The notes under the pieces: generated by a model
Database searches by the model: none
What the model was told of the DNA's origin: nothing
The model's input: the letters and a program-made list of their open reading frames with translations, nothing else
Translations under genes and position numbers: made by a program
In this document: in pieces, positions 51,117-61,826 of the stretch
Position numbering within the stretch: position 1 is the stretch's first letter
Layout of the letters: every line of letters begins with the position of its first letter
From: Mixophyes australis
Lineage: Eukaryota; Chordata; Amphibia; Anura; Limnodynastidae
NCBI GenBank assembly: GCA_036250195.1
Contig: JAVHZZ010000006.1
Coordinates: 186,371,850-186,435,849, forward strand
Direction of reading: 5' to 3'
DNA: 64,000 bases

Positions 51117-53600
51117 CATACATACATACATACATACACACATACTCACACAACCCAACTCCTCTCTGCTCCGTTCGTACTGAATGTCGGGCGTGACGTC
51201 ATCATGCCAGACATTCAGTGAGGAGTCGGCAAGAAGAGAGAAGACAGAAGAAGAGAAGAAGGAAGCCAATAGAAAAGGTAAGTGCTAGAACGGAAGCAAG
51301 GGGGAGTAAAGGCAGCATGGCATGGCAGAGAGTGTGAAGGGGGGCCAAAGCAGTATGGCAGCGAGTGTGAAGGGGGGCCAAAGCAGTATGGCAGCGAGTG
51401 TGAAGGGGGGATAAAGCAGCATGGCACAGGGTGATAAAGGGGGATCAGGAGAAGGGGGGAGCAAAAGCAGCATGCAGGGCACAGTGTGATCATAAGGAGA
51501 CACAGCAATGCGTGTGTGATAGCACAGCAGGCTTGTGGAAATGTAATGTGTGTGTGGTAGGTGGTGGCTAACTAATGAGTGCTATTTTGTTTGTGTGGTG
51601 ACGGTGGGGGAATTTAATTTTATAGTGTGGACTATTAATTTAAGATGGGGTGGTTTGAGCGCTATTAATTGAATGCAGGACTGAGTTTGAGGAGCATGAT
51701 GTCTGTTTATTAAATATGAATATGAATTATTTAATGGTAGTGATGGTTGTGGGAAATAGGTATATTTATTATACGTAAATGCTGGGTCTGTCTGGAGGGA
51801 GGGAAATATGTTTATTTATTAAATGGAAATACTATTACTTTAATGTTGGGGCTGGAGAAAGGCTGGTGGAATTTTTTTAATGTACCCATTTTTTCCCCCA
51901 AATAGGGCTCCCAACATTCCAGGATCCAGACAAGCCACAACTAAAGAAACCAGCAGCCACAGGTGGTGAAAGTGAGAAGAACAGGTAGGACAGTCTGTCA
52001 AATGTTCTGTATCTAGTGGGACAATCCTGATTTTTGGTGACTGTTCTGCCCAATCTAATCTGTGTGTCACGGGCACTAGGAGTCTTTACCCAGGTATCAC
52101 CAGATGATGGACTTACCAGAGCAGTATAGTTGGTAATATGGTACTCTGGTAGCGGGGTGACCACGGAACAGGAGACAGCAGATGGTAAGAGAATGCTCGA
52201 GGAAAGTCTATGACTAGCAGCACTGGTAATAGGTAGATAACTGTACACGAGGAACTGGATGGACAAGAAAACGTGAGGGTAGTCAGCGGTCTGCGTATAG
52301 CAAGTTGTACCGCTGTCTGGGTGAAGGAATGGAATCCAGGTGAAGGTATCAGGGGAGTCAGTGGTCTGCGTTAGCAAGTTGTACCACTGCTATGTGAAAG
52401 GATACTGGAAACTGGTGTCACAGGAAACAGGAGACAGTGGTCTGCATCTAGCAAGTTGTACCACTGAAATATATATGTGAGGAGGAGCACGAGGAGATGA
52501 ATGCAATGCAGAGTATACACGGACACACTGAACTTGATCCCACGATGATATGCACAATATAATGATAACTGAGCAGCACTGCACAAATATACAAAGTCAC
52601 AAGAACTATCCAGGCTAAAAGGAAACACAGTCAAATGATAGCAATAGTCTCAGTGGATAGGGAACTCCGGAGGAGAACAAACTCAGTCCAGCTAGATATG
52701 CAATACACGAGCACAGTCAATGAGAAGTATGCATACCGTGGTTCAGGAGAGCAGGCTGTCAGAGAGACGTGCAGGGATACCTGAACGGCTGGAGGCCGGC
52801 AGGATGAGAAACCACTGGAGGGTAGAAGCGGTAACCAAGTAGGTGCAGCGCACGGTAGGTAGACCAGCAAGGATTAAACAATACTCAGGAAGCAGTAGTA
52901 TATAGAACTGGACCCCTGGAGAACACGGGAGTGTTGAGGCAGTCTGATAACCAATAGCTGAGATGAAAGCAGCGGAGCGTTGACCCGATGCAGACAGGCG
53001 AGTTGACATAAGCAGGAACACTGTAGAAGCACGGAGACAGCGGATCAGCTGGCTGCAGACACGATAAACACTGGAGAGTTGCGATGAGCAGGATACTGTA
53101 GAAGCACGGAGGCAGCGGATAGGAATCAGCTGGTGCAGTCACGATGAACACAGGAGAGTTGAAGTGGTTTGGAAACCACAAACGAACAACAGGAATCAGC
53201 AGGAGCTGAATACACGAGGAAACACAGGAACACCTTCAGAGGCTCATGGAGAATGAGACTCCAAGATCAGGCGACGAGGTATTGACCACAGGTGCTTTAA
53301 ATAGGGAGCGTTGCCTGATCAGCCAATTAACTAAAAGGAACAGATACTGAAGGCTTGAAAGGGCTGCACATGCGCAGACCCTCAGGATGGTGGACGGCCA
53401 CGGTTCCTAAACACACGAGAAGTAGCACTCACAGTCCGGTGTGTATTCTTTACATATACACACTGCATTCTTTATATGCTATACTATAGTGCTAGCTGTC
53501 CTTCGTGGGCTGAGCACTACCCCTCTAGTGTCTGGTCTTGCCTCTTTGATGGCTGGCCACACCCCCTCTGGTGGGCCCTTCATGCCTCAGAAAGACACTG
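50963..53600. mobile_element. hAT-like element, relative of 23488-25514, containing an LTR insertion
   Basis: It starts CAGGGTCGGACTGGG. Flanking near-duplications are GTACAGAG (50955-50962) and GTATAGAG (53601-53608). The body between about 51550 and 52060 matches the reverse complement of the 23488 element, for example GGATGGTTGTGG/GATGGTTGTGGG and TTTAATGTTGGGGCTGG, then AAAGAAACCAGC. The similarity stops where an LTR begins and weakly resumes after it (GGCCACACCC). Contains an (AT)n(ACAT)n tract at 51084-51140. Confidence 0.65.
52062..53413 (-). mobile_element. Probable solo LTR (Gypsy-type), about 1.35 kb
   Basis: On the minus strand it starts TGTTTAGGAACCG, passes an LTR-promoter-like stretch (GCGCATGTGCAG, ATTGGCTGATCAGG, CTATTTAAAGCACC) and ends in a CCCGTGACACACA-type terminus. 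Inside, three imperfect copies of GGTCTGCGT...AGCAAGTTGTACC lie at 52285-52460. No internal retroviral coding was found, so it is taken as a solo LTR. No clean target duplication was found, so the edges are approximate. Confidence 0.6.
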
Positions 53601-53608
53601 GTATAGAG

Positions 53609-54123
53609 CACCCTGCCCGTCAGAGCTTCCATTCTATATTAAAGAGAGAAGAGCTAGAATAGGAGCAAAAGGGCACAAGTGAAAGATGGTGGATGGAGGA
53701 CGTAGAGGGAGTGGACATGAGGGTCTAGAAAGGGGTAGGCAAGCATGAAGAGGATGGCTTCTTGGGAGTGTTTGAAGGATTGCAGGTAGGGCAAGGCAAA
53801 GAGTTCCATAGGTTGGGAACATGTTATTAGAGGGGAAAGGGAGGCGCAGGTCAGAGACGGAGTGGAGCGGTTGAGCAGAGTTGTATCTTTGGACAAGGTC
53901 AGAGATATAGAGGGGGAGGGGGTTTGAAATTAGTAGTCCAGGCGGAAAATGATGAGCGTTTTAGTTATTTTTTTTTTAGTTAGGAAGGGCTGTATTTTGA
54001 AAATGGTGTGGAAGAGGCGGCAATATTGAGAGGAACTGGATGTGAGGAGTAAAGCGGAAGATGGAGTCCTGAACGACACCAATGCAGCAGGCATGGGGAA
54101 CAGGGAAGAGGGTGATGCTGTCA
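53609..54123 (-). mobile_element. L2-type LINE relic, continuation
   Basis: Continues the L2 copy of 50655-50954 beyond the hAT-like insertion. Minus-strand reading gives degraded L2 reverse-transcriptase fragments in shifting frames. It is 5'-truncated. Confidence 0.65.
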
Positions 54124-54125
54124 AC

Positions 54126-54272
54126 TGAAAAAGTGGAGATGTTGCTTATAGCAACCAATCAGATTCTAGCTATCATTTAATTAGTACATTTTACAAAATG
54201 ATTGCAAGAATCTAATTGGCTGCTATAGGTAATATCTCCACTTTTCAAACCCGCAGTTTAGTAAATATACCA
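54126..54272. mobile_element. CTATAGCAACCA palindromic MITE, third copy
   Basis: GAAAAAGTGGAGATGTTGCT and TATAGCAACCAATCAGATTC on the left; on the right the inverse TTGGCTGCTATAGG and CCCGCAGTTTAGTAAATA. The left outermost bases are missing, where it abuts the L2 relic. Confidence 0.72.
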
Positions 54273-54420
54273 CTAGGACACATACCTCTTACCATCCCCC
54301 TAATACAGACACCAGGATACAAACCTCTCAGCCTCCCTAATATACAGATAACAGGACACATACTTCTCACCACTTCTCTAATACAAAAGGTGCCAGGATA
54401 TGTACCTTTGTTGAAAAAGA
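54273..54420. repeat. Minisatellite, unit about 37 bp, second part
   Basis: Four copies of the AGGACACATACCTCTTACCA...CTAATACAGAC unit, continuing the array at 50545-50640. Confidence 0.75.
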
Positions 54421-55668
54421 GTACTTAAAATGCAAAAGATGCTTTATAAACTAACCGGTTTATTATAGGGTATTTTTACTAGAGATTGCGTTTTGCCCTA
54501 TATATCAAATCACCTCCAACTATAGCTTTCACTGCCCCCAACGGCATTAAGATTCGCCAGCAAAAGCCTATTTAACATTTAAATACAGCCGCAAACCTTG
54601 TCCTGTTACCACCATCTCAGGATGGTGGCAGCAGAAGAAAAATCAATTAAAAAAAAAATGTTTTACTATTGAAATTAAAACTATTTATAATATGAAAGAA
54701 AAAAAAAATGTTTATTTTTTATTTTTACACAATTCATTCATTAGTATTTTTTTTAATTTTTTTAATTTGTGGAACTGAAAGGCCAAGTCTGGGTTTTCAG
54801 TTCTACTGCCCAGGTCATATAAGTGCATATCTCCTTAGACTGGCCCGACAAAGCAGTAAATTAACTCTTACCGTTCCAGGCCAGTTTCATCCAGGCAGCA
54901 GAGTATCGCTGACCTGCCTTGGTGAGATTTTACAGATTAATTTAGGTGACAGAAAATCACCTATCATTGAGATAAACTGTGATAGATAACCCCTAAAATA
55001 TATTGATAAATAGACCCATAAGTCTGTTAAAACAGTCATAATAGATTGTACGGCACAGAGACCTATCTAGACCAGTGCAGGGCAACCAAAGGCCCACAAA
55101 AGTCACATGCAGCCCATTTAACCCAGACTTACCGACTTTTCATACCCTCCTTTCTGGAAGAAGGTATGAAAAAGATGTAAGATTTGCAACATCCAATGGG
55201 CAGGGCAAGGTGTATGAAGCCACAAATCATCACTCCCCTGCTTATCCAGTGTTCACTGAGGAGGACAGGGTTCTGATGACATAATTTGCGTCTTTATGAC
55301 ATGTCCTCACCCACTTCATTAGCAGATTACTGGCCTTCAGATTGAGGTATAGGAGGTCTCCCAATAACACAAGAGTCTTTTGGATATTCAAGGAGAGTAC
55401 ACAACTACATTATAACTACATTAAATTTTCTTTGGTTTAAAGTATCCATACAGTCTAGTCAGTGATTGCATGGGAATGTCTTCTTACCAGTTTAACTAGC
55501 CAGCTGTTTGTTTATGCCCTCCATACACTAGGTTAACAAACAGTTCATGCTGCTGCTCTGACCTCATAATGTGAAGTGATGCTTTTATACAATGGCAATA
55601 AGTGGCCACCTATAAGACCACAAGGACATTTAAAAGGTCTCTGAAAATAGCCAGGTTTCACACCATTA
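54421..55668. other. Intergenic, unassigned
   Basis: AT-rich sequence with poly(A)/poly(T) stretches (54650-54770). No gene or clear element identified. Confidence 0.35.
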
Positions 55669-55676
55669 ATCTAGAA

Positions 55677-55821
55677 CAGTGTTTCCCAAACCCAGTCCTC
55701 AGGGATCCCTAACAGTGCATGTTTTCCAGATCACAAATAACTTAACTATATCACCTGTGGATCTCTCAAAATGTGTCAGTCAGTAATGACTACACCTGTG
55801 CTCCAGCAAAGAGAAACCTTG
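55677..55821. mobile_element. hAT-like MITE (CAGTGTTTCCCAAACCCAGT end)
   Basis: The left end CAGTGTTTCCCAAACCCAGT is the terminus of a widespread vertebrate hAT MITE. Near-exact duplications ATCTAGAA and ATCTAGAC (55669-55676 and 55822-55829) flank it. The right inverted end has been lost (AAAGAGAAACCTTG remains). Confidence 0.68.
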
Positions 55822-55829
55822 ATCTAGAC

Positions 55830-57816
55830 AGTGCCAATAACATGACCCACTTACATACACTTGCTGAAAAGCAACGTATGAGTCCTTGAAATGTATATTA
55901 ACACGTTGTCAACTATGCAATACATAGACATCAGGACACATATCTCAAACCTTCTAATACAGACATACGGACTTCTCTCAACCTCTGAATTTGACTTAAA
56001 CATACATATATGAAGCACATGCACCTACACCCATTCAGTCATCTCCTTGTAATATACAAACATCACACACAACCCTCTCCGTGTCATGTATAAAAAAACA
56101 GAGCTGTTCTTGTTTCAATCTGAAGCATCTTATAGGTACAAGACCTAATTCCTGATACCGTGCCCAGGATTTTCAATTGTGTTCTCCTATTACACTGCCA
56201 CTGAGAAAAGAGACAGAGAAAGTATCACGTATTTGCGACTCTGAAAAGTCTATTCCCAGTCAAATGCTAGTAACGGAGTGTGAGATATCTCATCATCATG
56301 TTTCTACAATACCCATTACTTCACATTTCAATCTCTGTTCTTGAAGAGAAAAACTTTGTTTATTCACTTAAAAACAAAAACAAACAAAAAAAAAGCAAAA
56401 AAAACACATTTGCACTGTAAAGTCAGGAGTACAAAAACATTTTGTATCTCGCAGAAACTAAAAACATAGCAACTCTAAACCGGCATCATTCAGATTTTTC
56501 TTTCCAAAAGTGTCCATTATCTGAGAGCTGCAGAACATTACTCTATCCACAACTTGACACATTAATTTTACAGAGCACCTCACAAATAAAAACGTCTCCT
56601 CTTAATTTTGGAAGTCTCCCTGACCTTCCTGAAGACGACAACTATGAATAAAAACAAAAAACATTTACTTAGATACATTACTTCCTGAACATCTGCAGTT
56701 TGTGAGGGGATCTCTGTCCCTGCAAACACATTGTTACAGGAATGCTTGCCCTTCATTTCTTGTGTCAGTATTACAGAAGCATACAGATGCATTACAGAAG
56801 CATAGAGCAGGACTTGCTGAAAACTTGCCAGCACGACCCAGCCATCTCCGACAAAGGAAATATCATTCTCCATCTCATGTTTGCCTAGTAAACACATGGA
56901 TGGAAATTGTGTCTCTGTGGCTTTTGTGTTGCTATGAAGGCAACGAGTGGAAAGCTCTGCCCTCCCTTTTCTTCCTCTCCCTCAGGGCCCCCCGTTACCC
57001 AATGCAAGTTGCCTCCGTGCTGTCCCTCACGTATGTTGTATGCAGTAACCAGGCTTCAAGAAGTCTTGTATACATTTACTTGTAGGGTCAAATAATGTTC
57101 ACCTCTGTTAGTGTTGTATCTGCATTTAATACAGACTTGATTACCATGTGTGTTTTTAATCCCATTATTGTAAGATTTTAAAGTAAATTAGAAGTTTCAC
57201 ACTTTTACCTACTTCTATAAAATAGTAATTGTAACATGCCTCTGGAATGAAAGTATATACACATGAGAATTACAGTCATGGGAAAGAGAGAGTACACCAT
57301 CTTTCAAATCAGGATATAATTAACAATCATCTAGTCCCCACCAAGTCCTACAATGAGACAAATACAATCTCTTGTGAAAAATACCCCATAACAGATTTTT
57401 CTTTGTCATTACTCAACAAAAAATAACCATGAAGAAGCTGTGTGTGAATAGGAAGTACACCCATGAATTCAATAGTTTGTAGAACAACTTTTAGAGGCAA
57501 TAACTTAATTTTAATAAGTAATAATTTTTTGTACCAGTTTATCAGTCTACAATGCATTTCAGGAATTCTGTCCCTGTCCCTAACAATATTGCTTAAACTA
57601 ACAGATTTATGCGGGTATTCGTTTTATGTATTGCTCTCTTATGGGGAAATTCAATTAGAAGCAAGTTTTCTATTGTCACCCGCATAATAATGTTCCACGG
57701 ACTTCCCATGACATTTTTCCATCACACTCTTAAGCTAATGTCCAACTTTATAACGTGCAGACAGAATTTGAGTTGGGGGAGGAGGCAAAAAGGCCTCATA
57801 CCGATGTACATGCGTT
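55830..57816. other. Intergenic, unassigned
   Basis: No coding or RNA gene recognised. A fragment of the 37-bp minisatellite is at about 55930-55995. Confidence 0.35.
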
Positions 57817-58290
57817 TAATATTATTATTATTTTTATTTAAAGGGCGCCACTAGGTGTCCGCGGCGCCGTACAGGGGCAAACGAGATTACAATACGAGGT
57901 GAGACAGCACAGAACAGTAAACAATAATCACAGAAACTAAGTGAGCTCAAGGCACAGCTAGAGGGGAGGGGAGAGGGGAAGGTCAGCCAGCAACGGCACC
58001 TAGGAGGGAGGGCACAGATGAGAGGGAGATCCCCAGGGGGAAGAGAAGGGAGCGAGAGGGGATGGGGGAAAGAGGGTCCTCGAGGAGGAAGGCAGGGTAG
58101 CTGGCAAGCAGAGTTAAAAGTGGTGAAGACAGGAGGAGAGAAAGTCCTGCTCAAAGGAGCGTACAATCTAAGGGGAGGGGTGGACTGACAGAGAAACACA
58201 GGGGAGAGAGGGAGAGACGGAAGAACGGAGGATAGGGATAGGGGAAGGGGAATGGAGGGGAAGAGTCAGAAGAAAAAGTAGGAAGTCAAG
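57817..58290 (-). mobile_element. L2-type LINE 3' fragment
   Basis: The minus strand ends GGCGCCCTTTAAATAAAAAT then (AAT)n, with TTGTACGGCGCCGCGG and TTAGATTGTACGCTCCTTTG upstream, matching the 3' UTR of the 43700 element. There is only 3' UTR-type sequence, purine/pyrimidine skewed. Confidence 0.72.
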
Positions 58291-59355
58291 TGGGACTAGC
58301 CTTAAGAAACTAGTAGAAGCATGTTTTTGGGTGCTTGCGTTTAACACCAGTGGACAACGAACCGTAAGATGCCTATTTAGTTTTGGAATGCTCAACAGCC
58401 AGATCTGTTAGGTTTGGCCATGTATAAACGTATAGTGCAAAATCAGACAGATTCAACCAATTGCTTGGGGAAGGGGGCCACACAGACCATACAAGTCATA
58501 GTGAGAGAAGTTGGGCAATGACCATATACATCACATGCAGTCATCTGACCAGATTTACAAGCCGTCCCTGTCAACATCTGAATGAGTCCAATGATCTTTT
58601 TGCGCCCGAAAATACACAGAAAATTGTGGCCATTTATGGCTAACATATGCGTGTATGAGAGACTATGGGAGTCATTGGAAGAGAGAAAATGGCTTGAGAA
58701 AATATAGGGCAACCTGCAATAACTGGTATTTCAAGTCAATAAACTGTGAAAAACACCAAATTGACCTAACCATTTAAGGTGTTTAGATGGAGTAGATGAA
58801 GCTTTAAACACAATATAGTTAGTGTTCAATAAACATGGATTAGCACAGTTTTAAAGGTTTCTGGAATATGACCTATGATCTTAAATTACATCAACACCAC
58901 TGATATGACTAATGAATGCTGGAGTGTACAATTTACATGTGTTCACAAACTGCACCATTTTAAATGTCCATAGCTATACACAATTAATGTGTTAGTTGCT
59001 AATGGCAAGAGTTCAAATAAAAGCATGCAGAGTAAACTTTTTGTATTGTTACACTAGAACACACATTAGAAATCTACATATTAACAGATGTAAATTGATT
59101 ATTTTACCCAGAAATATATAACTTTTGGATGTCAGAACGCTCTAGTTGCATTATTCACATTTATGGGAACATTTTGTGGTTGTGAAGACCAAAAAGGTTT
59201 CATTTTTAGCTTTTGCTTTTATAACCAGTGCACTTGACCACTGAGCCACATGTCAAAATATGGCAAGCAGCAGCCATTATGGTACAAGGCAGTTTGTTGT
59301 GTCTAAAGGGACATTTATTACACTTTTGCAATATTGACAGATTCAATTCCCAGCA
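58291..59355. other. Intergenic, unassigned
   Basis: Nothing recognisable. Confidence 0.35.
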
Positions 59356-59362
59356 TTGTTCT

Positions 59363-59515
59363 GTAGAGGGGCCACGCACTATTATCGTTACTACGATTAT
59401 AGCTGCTCATTATTACCGTTACTACAGTAATCTCAACAACGATTTTTACTTGCAGCTCTGTGAGCAAAAAAATGTGTTAAAATTACCGTAGTAACGTAAT
59501 AATGCGCGCCCTGTG
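59363..59515. mobile_element. Small MITE with ATTATCGTTACTACG inverted ends
   Basis: Left GCACTATTATCGTTACTACG and right CGTAGTAACGTAATAATGCG are imperfect inverses. TTGTTCT occurs directly on both sides (59356-59362 and 59516-59522), which would be a 7-bp (or 8-bp degraded) target duplication. The family is unknown. Confidence 0.55.
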
Positions 59516-60180
59516 TTGTTCTAAAGAACTCTGACTCTTATGGAAAGTAAATCCTGAAGAACAGTGTTTGTACATTGCTCTAGCTCATTTAAATATATTT
59601 CACTTAGAGGTTCCCTTTTAATTTAAACTCAAATAAAAAGGTCCACAAAAAGATAACTCTTACAACATTGTACAGAGTTGATACAACAAAACAATGGAAT
59701 ATATCTCTGGTATTCTTGGCACCATTTGTATAGATATTTTATGTAGAGTGATCTTTTGGAGATGTATACTGTTTAGAAACTGCATGAAACCTCATGAAAT
59801 GATAAAACAATGCAAATAAGAAATGGAATATATCTAGCATATGTAGCAGTTTCAATCAGAATGAGATCTATGCATCTACTCTAAATTTTAGACACACAGC
59901 TCGCTAGTTCCGCCTCTGCTAGCACATAACCGTTTCACTGCCCCTAAAAACTTATGGCACCAACCAGGTAAAACACCATTGTTTCATGTATTGCTTTGTG
60001 TTTCTAGTAACGGTTTTAAAAAAAAGTCTAATTGCCCATTTTCCCCTCCAAACTCATAATAATCTTCTCACATTTACAATGCTTTGTTTGTGTTAAGTGT
60101 GCTCCAATTTTTAACATCTGTTGTTCTTGTTTAGTTCTTCTATTAATTTAATGTCTTTATATCTACAAAATAAATACATT

Positions 60181-60945
60181 AATCTTTATTTATAGGATGC
60201 CACGAGGTCCACAGACCCGTATAGAAGGCAAATAAGACAGTACATGGTTTAACAGTACAATACAATAAACAAATAACACTACAACTCTCAACACAGCTAC
60301 TGGTGTGCAAGGCGTATATTCAGACAAGGTTGAAACCTGTGCTCATTAGCGTGGGCACAAACATGTTTGGAGTCACTAAAAGAAGGGTAAAGACAATGGG
60401 AAAGCTGAGTCAATGGGCAGAGAGCCCAAAGAGGAGGTGCGCAGTCTAGCCGGTGAGCAAAGGTTATAGGTAATGAGAACATGAGGGAAGAGGGCCTTGC
60501 TCACTTGAGCTTACAATCTTAAAAAAGAAAGTGGCAGACAAACTGTTGATACATAGGGAAGCATAGATGGAAGAGGAGTGTGTGAGTGAGGGTGTCCAGT
60601 AAGGAGAAGGTTGCAGTAGTCGAGACAAGAAATGATCAGTTAGTGGATAAAGAGTTTTGGCAGACAAATATCAGATCCTTCCTCTTGGAAGAGGAATGGT
60701 CTGATAGGGGCAATGTTGCAGGGGCAATGTTGCAGAGCTAGAAGCGACAGGATTGGGCAAGAGATTGAATGTGAATGAGTGAAAAAGAGGGAGTAGTCAA
60801 AAATGACACCCAATTTGAAAGAGTGGTTGACTGCACCAAGTGTGCCATTCACGAAAAACCTCCTCAACTTATATGTGTCCTTTTTGCACCGATTCAGTGT
60901 ACGTTGCAAAAGAGGAGGGGTGCACCCGGTCAAAGAATTGGTAAA
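60181..60945 (-). mobile_element. L2-type LINE, 3' part of a long copy
   Basis: The minus strand ends GGCATCCTATAAATAAAGAT. Upstream, in broken frames, is reverse-transcriptase C-terminal sequence such as KLGVIFDYSLFFTHSHSISC and CNIAPIRPFLFQE. It is continued on the far side of the 60946-61826 element. Confidence 0.75.
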
Positions 60946-61826
60946 TTTAATTATGGAAGAGAAGAAAATGACCTTGTGGGGCACTCATGAATGTGTATAA
61001 ACATATGTATTTGTATTATATTGATATGTTAATCTCATTAAAAACAAACTTTATTAGATATCATGTTAGAAACATAGGTCTAGTAGCAAAATATTTAAAA
61101 GTAGTGATTGAAGACAAACATTGATAAGAATGAAAAAACTGTTAAGATAGACAATCCTTGATTGTCTAGCCGCGAGGCTACTCCGAAATCCAGGATCTTA
61201 ATTAGGGTTAATACTATTGTTGGACCACCTGGATCTAAACCCTTAAATGCCTGATCTTGACAATTGATTTCAATGATGAACCAGCACCCTTAATATAGGA
61301 TTAAGACCTAACCATAGATTAATTATCCTATGATATACCCTAAACCCCTTGATGGCAATAGTGTTCTCAATATGCTGGAAATAAATCTCTCTGGGGACGG
61401 TATCATAGGTATCCAAGGTAAAGATCATGCTAGCACCAGATATATTAGAGTATATTATACCTCTCTAGGCGCTGCTCCCTAAATATAGCTGAATGTGATA
61501 GCGGGAAACTCTAATGACCTTGAGTCCCTATAACATGGGATTGCTCACAAGGTGGCTATCTAAATAATAACAGAAAAACAATTTCCCTGTATCACCCTTA
61601 ATACCGCTGTCTCTCTAACTATGCAGCGTGAATGAAACTGCATAGAGAGATTGTGGCCTGTCTAGCGCTATATCTGCATAAGGACTGATTCAATCTAAAT
61701 TATTAGAGATGTATAAAGGCTTTGAGGAGTATAGAGTAGCGAGCGCGGCATCCGCCGACGCGCGTTTCACTATTAGCTTTAACGTTAAAGCTAATCAAGG
61801 TCATTTTCTTCTCTTTCATAATTAAA
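60946..61826. mobile_element. Element with 31-bp inverted ends inserted in or between L2 sequence
   Basis: 60946-60976 (TTTAATTATGGAAGAGAAGA...ACCTTG) and 61796-61826 are inverted copies differing at one base of 31. TTAA abuts both inner ends. The interior is AT-rich with no coding. Next to the right arm is a 24-nt perfect palindrome followed on the minus strand by GTGAAACGCGCGTCG, resembling the hammerhead-like module. L2 sequence lies on both sides and overlaps by about 14 nt (AAAAATGACACCCA at 60799-60812 and 61824-61837). Confidence 0.5.

Noticed and set aside
51084..51140. Open frames rich in Tyr/Ile/Val/Cys around TA/CA microsatellites (also 27345-27635 and 48107-48433)
   Set aside because: They are direct translations of dinucleotide repeats.
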